From: Gordius sp. MW1
Lineage: Eukaryota > Nematomorpha > Gordioida > Gordea > Gordiidae
Length of the DNA stretch: 64,000 nucleotides
Assembly (NCBI GenBank): GCA_964036665.1
Contig: OZ038533.1
Span: forward strand, 3,520,001-3,584,000
Reading direction: 5' to 3'
The notes under the pieces were generated by a model. That model saw only the letters and a program-made list of their open reading frames with translations, was not told where the DNA came from and made no database searches. The position numbers were made by a program, and so were the translations under genes. Shown piece after piece: positions 59,617-64,000 of the stretch; position 1 is the first letter of the stretch; each line of letters begins with the position of its first letter.

Positions 59617-60528
59617 TTTCTGAACAAAGTTAAACATGACATCTACCTACTTATTGTATTTTGCCCAATGTAAAAAATTGTGTTCTCATGCCCTTCAATC
59701 ATTCCGATACTAATTTTGAATTTCAGCTCTAACTCAGCCCCGCCAGAATTTAAAGTCATATCAGACTTGAGATGCATAACACCCGAACTTATTTTAAGAA
59801 AGCTTGTGTTAAAAATTCAAACGCGATTATAAAACCCATGTAAATCTAACTCATTAGCGGTTAAATGGAAGGTATCTTAGCATTCAAGCAGATAAAATAT
59901 CCATGGGGCTAGTTAAAGCTAAAAATTGACAAAACTTGACTTCATTGTATTACCACGGCCTTCCCAATTTATTTTTATCTTTTATAAATGTGCAATCTCC
60001 GATGTACTATACATATTGTGTATATATACCCAATAGTTATATAGGCATTCAAATAAAAATTAATAAATTTACTATATGTGGTAAAGAAACAAACTGGTTT
60101 CTAGACATCGGAACTCATCTCATCATTATTATGTCTTTCAATGGCTAGTATTAATTACATAGCAAAATGTTTGTAATCAAAGGAGCCTTTTTTCAGAATT
60201 TAATAAAAATCATTTATACACAAAGATATTTGTAAGAATCATTTACTTTAGCCCTAAAATATATAAAAGTAAAAAATATTTTCTATCCAATTTAAATTAT
60301 TGTGGCAACGTTAAATCTAATAAAGGCGACCTAGCAAACATTTATATTTTATTGTTGAAATGGCGTAAGGAGTATACTAAAAGAACGCTTACGTGGTAAG
60401 AGATGATGATAAGATATCTAAAACGTAATTTTACACTTAGTATGTATGGTAACACGTGGTAACAGATGTAAAAATCTAATAAAAGTAAATCCTCGGGGGA
60501 AAATGTATATTTTTTTGTAAAACGTCTC
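59617..60528. other. Intergenic region between convergent GDPD and TCERG1
   Basis: It holds the two 3' UTRs. An AATAAA for the GDPD transcript lies at 60052-60057 and one for TCERG1 (minus) at 60353-60348, so the transcripts may not overlap if these are used. No other gene is seen. Confidence 0.5.
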
Positions 60529-63500
60529 TCATTTCCTTCTATTAGGTTCAGTAGCCGTAGGCGGAGGGGGTGGACCTCTGCGATGACAATCGCTTATAAA
60601 ACTGTTCAGAATTTCTTCGCGTTCTTTGGGCATGCACTCTAAAATGAGGTATCTCTTATCCTTGTTCAATATGTTTTTGATGTCTTCCAAATGCTGGCCA
60701 CCGTCCTCGATCAATCTCTTAGACCTGTACGAGTTAAAGAGGGAGAGAGATTAATTCATTTGAAATTTGCAGGTCTCATTTCATTTTAGATATAAAAAAT
60801 AAACTTAAGAAGCTTGAAAGTCAATTGAAGGAACTGTTCTACCAACTACTATGGACCAAGAACTTATGATCAATTCTCAAAAATAAAAAGAGATCCGATT
60901 CAAAGATTAAGATTCATAGTCCCTTCAATTAAAAAAACTTAAAATTTTACTTGTGAGTGATGAACTTAGTTTCTTTCAACAAATCCCTGAAATCAGATTG
61001 GGCGCTTGAAAGCTTATCTTTCAGGTAATCTTCATATTCTTTCTCCTTTTTCTAAAAATAAATAAAATCATTAATTAAAAAGTAAGCGATTATAGGAAGC
61101 TCAATTTTTATCTAAACTAAAAAAAATCAGTTTTCACTAATTTAAAAACGCGATAAACTTACCTTGTCGCTCGAAGAAAACTTGATGTAACGAGAATCTT
61201 CCTTTATCAGTTTACGGGCCGATTTCCAAGAAGTTACCAGCGTTATCTTAACCATAAAAATTAAATTAAAGGTCACATTTTAAACAATGATTCAAGCATA
61301 ATCGTAAGTAAAAAGCTACAAATTCTAATTTTACTAAAAAATCATCATATATCCTGACGTGTACATGGGATTTGTAGAAGACCTTAAATTTCTATGACTT
61401 AGCTAAACATTATTAATACTTCGTTTAAAAATGATTAAAGAAGAACAAATGAAAAAATAACATATTATAATTTACCCCCGAAGTTTCCGATAATAACTCG
61501 CGGAATTTTTCCCGTTTTTTCTTGACCAACGTATCAATGTGTTCATCATAGTAACGCTCCTTCATGTCTCTGTCTAGCAGGGCGCACAAATCCCATCTAT
61601 GATCTTTCTTAAGCACTTTCTTCGTTTCTTTCCACTCTTCGTCAGACTTTTTAACCTGCGAGGGAGCAAGGATGAAAAGAAATCAAGTATAAGCATGCCT
61701 CTACACATTATATTTGTTCTTAATTAATAATTAGGTTGAAATGATAAAACTAGAAGCTAATCTTAAGGAAATAAACAGTTAGATTCTTCCGCTTTAATTT
61801 TTTAAAGATAAACATCTAGAAATGTGGCAAATCATTAAAAATATCTTCAAAGTTTAGATCTCCAATAATTTATTCCACAGTTAAATTTTAGATAGCTCGA
61901 ACCATTTCTATAAAAACTTTATACCCGATTTAAAAACAGTATAAACTAAAAACAACGATAAAGGGCAAAAGAAGGGCAGTTGTAAATGCAGTTTTCGGGA
62001 AAATAAAGTTTCCTTACCAAATCAACGAGGAGCGCTTTAAAATGCTGAACCGCTTCGTCATATTTGTGCTGTTCTCGCTCGCGATTCCTATCTCTGAGAT
62101 GTTCGGAAAGGCTTTCCTTAACTTCTTTTTCTCTCTTCCTCAAACTAGCTTCTATCCTTTCCTGCTTTTCCTTCTCTTCGTTGCTTTCCTAAATGGTCCC
62201 GCACCCAAACAAAATTTAAAATTATTGCTAAAAATTAAAAGGGCTATCATATCGAATATGGATTACACTTACATTCTATTATGTGTCTCGCATATAAATA
62301 TATATATATACTACATATGTAATAAACAGGTATATATAACATATTGCGCGTTTAAAAATATTAAAATAGGCTGCTGATATAAGTAATGGCGCCCTAAAAA
62401 TGAAACCTTATATCGATTGATGAGCGCACAAATGTCAGGCTAACCCTAAAATTTATTTTATGTTAAATAATGTATCTAATCTATAAAAAAGATTAAAATT
62501 GCGAAGCTCTTTCGGAAATGCTTATTACGACCACAGTCTTTTGTGTTTTCAATATTTTATCAAGATCTTACATTCGAAGTTGGCCATGTCTCTCTCTTAA
62601 TAAAGATTTTAGCCTCCATACTTGTGTTGATGTGGAATCTAACGGGTTGTTTACCGAATATGGGAAGGTTACATGTAAATTTTAAGCAAAAAATAATTCG
62701 TTAGATATGATATAAAAAGAACTGCCTCAGAACTGTTCGAGTGCAAGGTTACTGTCGTAAGCTTAATCGATTTTAGCTACACCGTACGGCTCACACTATT
62801 TTATCCAACTTAAAATATAATTGCCAAAAAACGAATCCAAAAATTATCTATCGTTTAAAATAAAATCTCATAAATTTTTTATTTTATTGTGAATGAAAAA
62901 CTGGCAAAAGGTAAAAAGTGAACGTTATTAAGCCCCAATTTAAGTAAATTAATGGTGAAGCTTTTTAATCTGACGTCGCAGTTCATCAAGCGAAGAACGC
63001 ATTATTCCCCAAATCCAATAAACGGTCCCTAATTACCAAGAGCTCTAAGGTGGGAAAGACATGGACACCCTATAAAACGTGAGATGTATTAGAAATGATA
63101 ATATTATAGCACAAAACTTTGATTCTCACGATAAAAAAATTTAATTTCAAAATGTTTGATTTACAATAAACGTCGCACTAAGTGCATTTCACAAAATGAC
63201 CCGATTAAAAACTATCCAAGGGAACTTAATGTATTTGACATTAAAACAAAAAAAGATTAACATGCGATAAAAAACATTCCTGCCTTGAAGAACAACATAA
63301 TTCATGTAATTCATTCATCCGCATAGAAGCGTATAAAATATAAATATGTTTTTAAATAATAATTTAATAATAATATTAAATCAAAAAACAAATACCCTAA
63401 ATTCTTTGCGTGCAATTTATAGTGCCATTTTATATAAAAAGAAGTTTTGTTGTAATCACATTTGCCCAAAAGATCTAAATTTAAAGACTCAACAGGCACG

Positions 63501-64000
63501 CTAATTCTAAAATAACGACGAAGTTTAAATTCAACAAAAAGAGTCTTTGCTATGTGTATGTGGTATAACGATTATAAAATAAAAAAGGCCCTCTTTAAAA
63601 AAACTGACTCTAAGTTTAGCTCGCTATTCCAATAAGGAAGACGGGTGTTCGTTCAATAACGTAATATTATCCATAATTAAAAATATGCTTGGTCAGAAAA
63701 AACCCATAAAAATGGCAACAGAAAACGATATCTTCAACAAATGACAGTCCAATTGTGGCGTTGGAAAATAATCTTTAGAAGAAAAGCAATGCAAGAATAA
63801 TGATGATTTACCTTGTGAGAAGAGGCGCTAGCGTTTACTGTGGCGGACGAGGAAGGCCCGTGTTTGTCCCCGCTACTGCTGGAAGAAACGGTTTTATTGC
63901 CATCCCGGCCTTTAGTAGTGTCTTTACCCTCTTTGCCAGAGGAACTTTTACCGCCACTGTCCTTGACCTTATCGCGCTTGACATCTTTCTCCTTATCTTT
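60529..64000 (-). CDS. TCERG1: TCERG1 (CA150), C-terminal FF-domain part; 5' end beyond window
   Basis: TCERG1 couples RNA polymerase II elongation to splicing: WW domains bind splicing factors and FF domains bind the phosphorylated polymerase CTD. Exons in the window are 64000-63812 (partial), 62188-62018, 61655-61476, 61246-61163, 61051-60951 and 60724-60529, in phase, 306 residues to the stop. The first 63 residues are a Lys/Ser/Gly/Asp-rich linker. Then come the charged helix IEASLRKREKEVKE, NREREQHK and the last three FF domains: FKALLVDLV with KKDHRWDLCALL, FRELLSETSG with EDSRYIKFSSSDK, and FRDLLKETKFIT with NKDKRYLILECMP. The protein ends RRGPPPPPTATEPNRRK, which closely matches the vertebrate C-terminus. 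AATAAA on this strand lies at 60353-60348. The gene converges on the GDPD gene with about 0.9 kb between stop codons. WW domains and the first FF domains lie right of the window. Confidence 0.95.
62189..63811. other. TCERG1 intron, no further feature
   Basis: AT-rich intron of 1.6 kb. The only marked feature is a short TA-rich run near 62300. No repeat of the families listed here is recognised. Confidence 0.5.

Overview
This window is nuclear DNA from an invertebrate animal. It is very AT-rich, its genes are split by spliceosomal introns, and four conserved animal genes are interrupted or surrounded by many transposon families. Several introns are only 34-48 nt long. That recalls lineages with very small introns such as flatworms, but the lineage is an inference and I cannot name a species.

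Layout. (1) 814-6245, minus: WDR75 (UTP17-like WD40 protein of the U3 snoRNP / small-subunit processome). It starts at 6245 and its C-terminus runs off the left edge. (2) 6246-12442: intergenic, with a decayed Ty3/gypsy reverse-transcriptase remnant, a long inverted-repeat element, a small satellite array and a C-rich repeat. (3) 12443-23051, minus: a complete MXD/MAD-family bHLH-zipper repressor in six exons, with a 7.9-kb repeat-filled intron. (4) 23052-47286: a 24-kb gene-poor stretch of nested repeats. It holds two short LTR elements of one family with target-site duplications, several hAT-type MITE families, a satellite array and gypsy integrase remnants. (5) 47287-59616, plus: a multi-pass glycerophosphodiester phosphodiesterase of the GDE2 (GDPD5) type in nine exons. 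One of its introns consists almost wholly of a piggyBac-like element, and another carries satellite arrays. (6) 60529-64000, minus: the 3' part of TCERG1 (CA150), encoding the last FF domains; it converges on the GDPD gene and continues past the right edge.

The gene models were built by hand. I found donor and acceptor sites, checked that codon phase is continuous across every junction, and compared the spliced product with family sequences as I know them. The four genes have no evident functional link: ribosome biogenesis, transcriptional repression, membrane lipid / GPI-anchor cleavage, and transcription-splicing coupling. The most distinctive features are the transposon stratigraphy, the piggyBac-like element that makes up an intron, the very short introns, and an insertion of about 70 residues in the GDPD catalytic domain.
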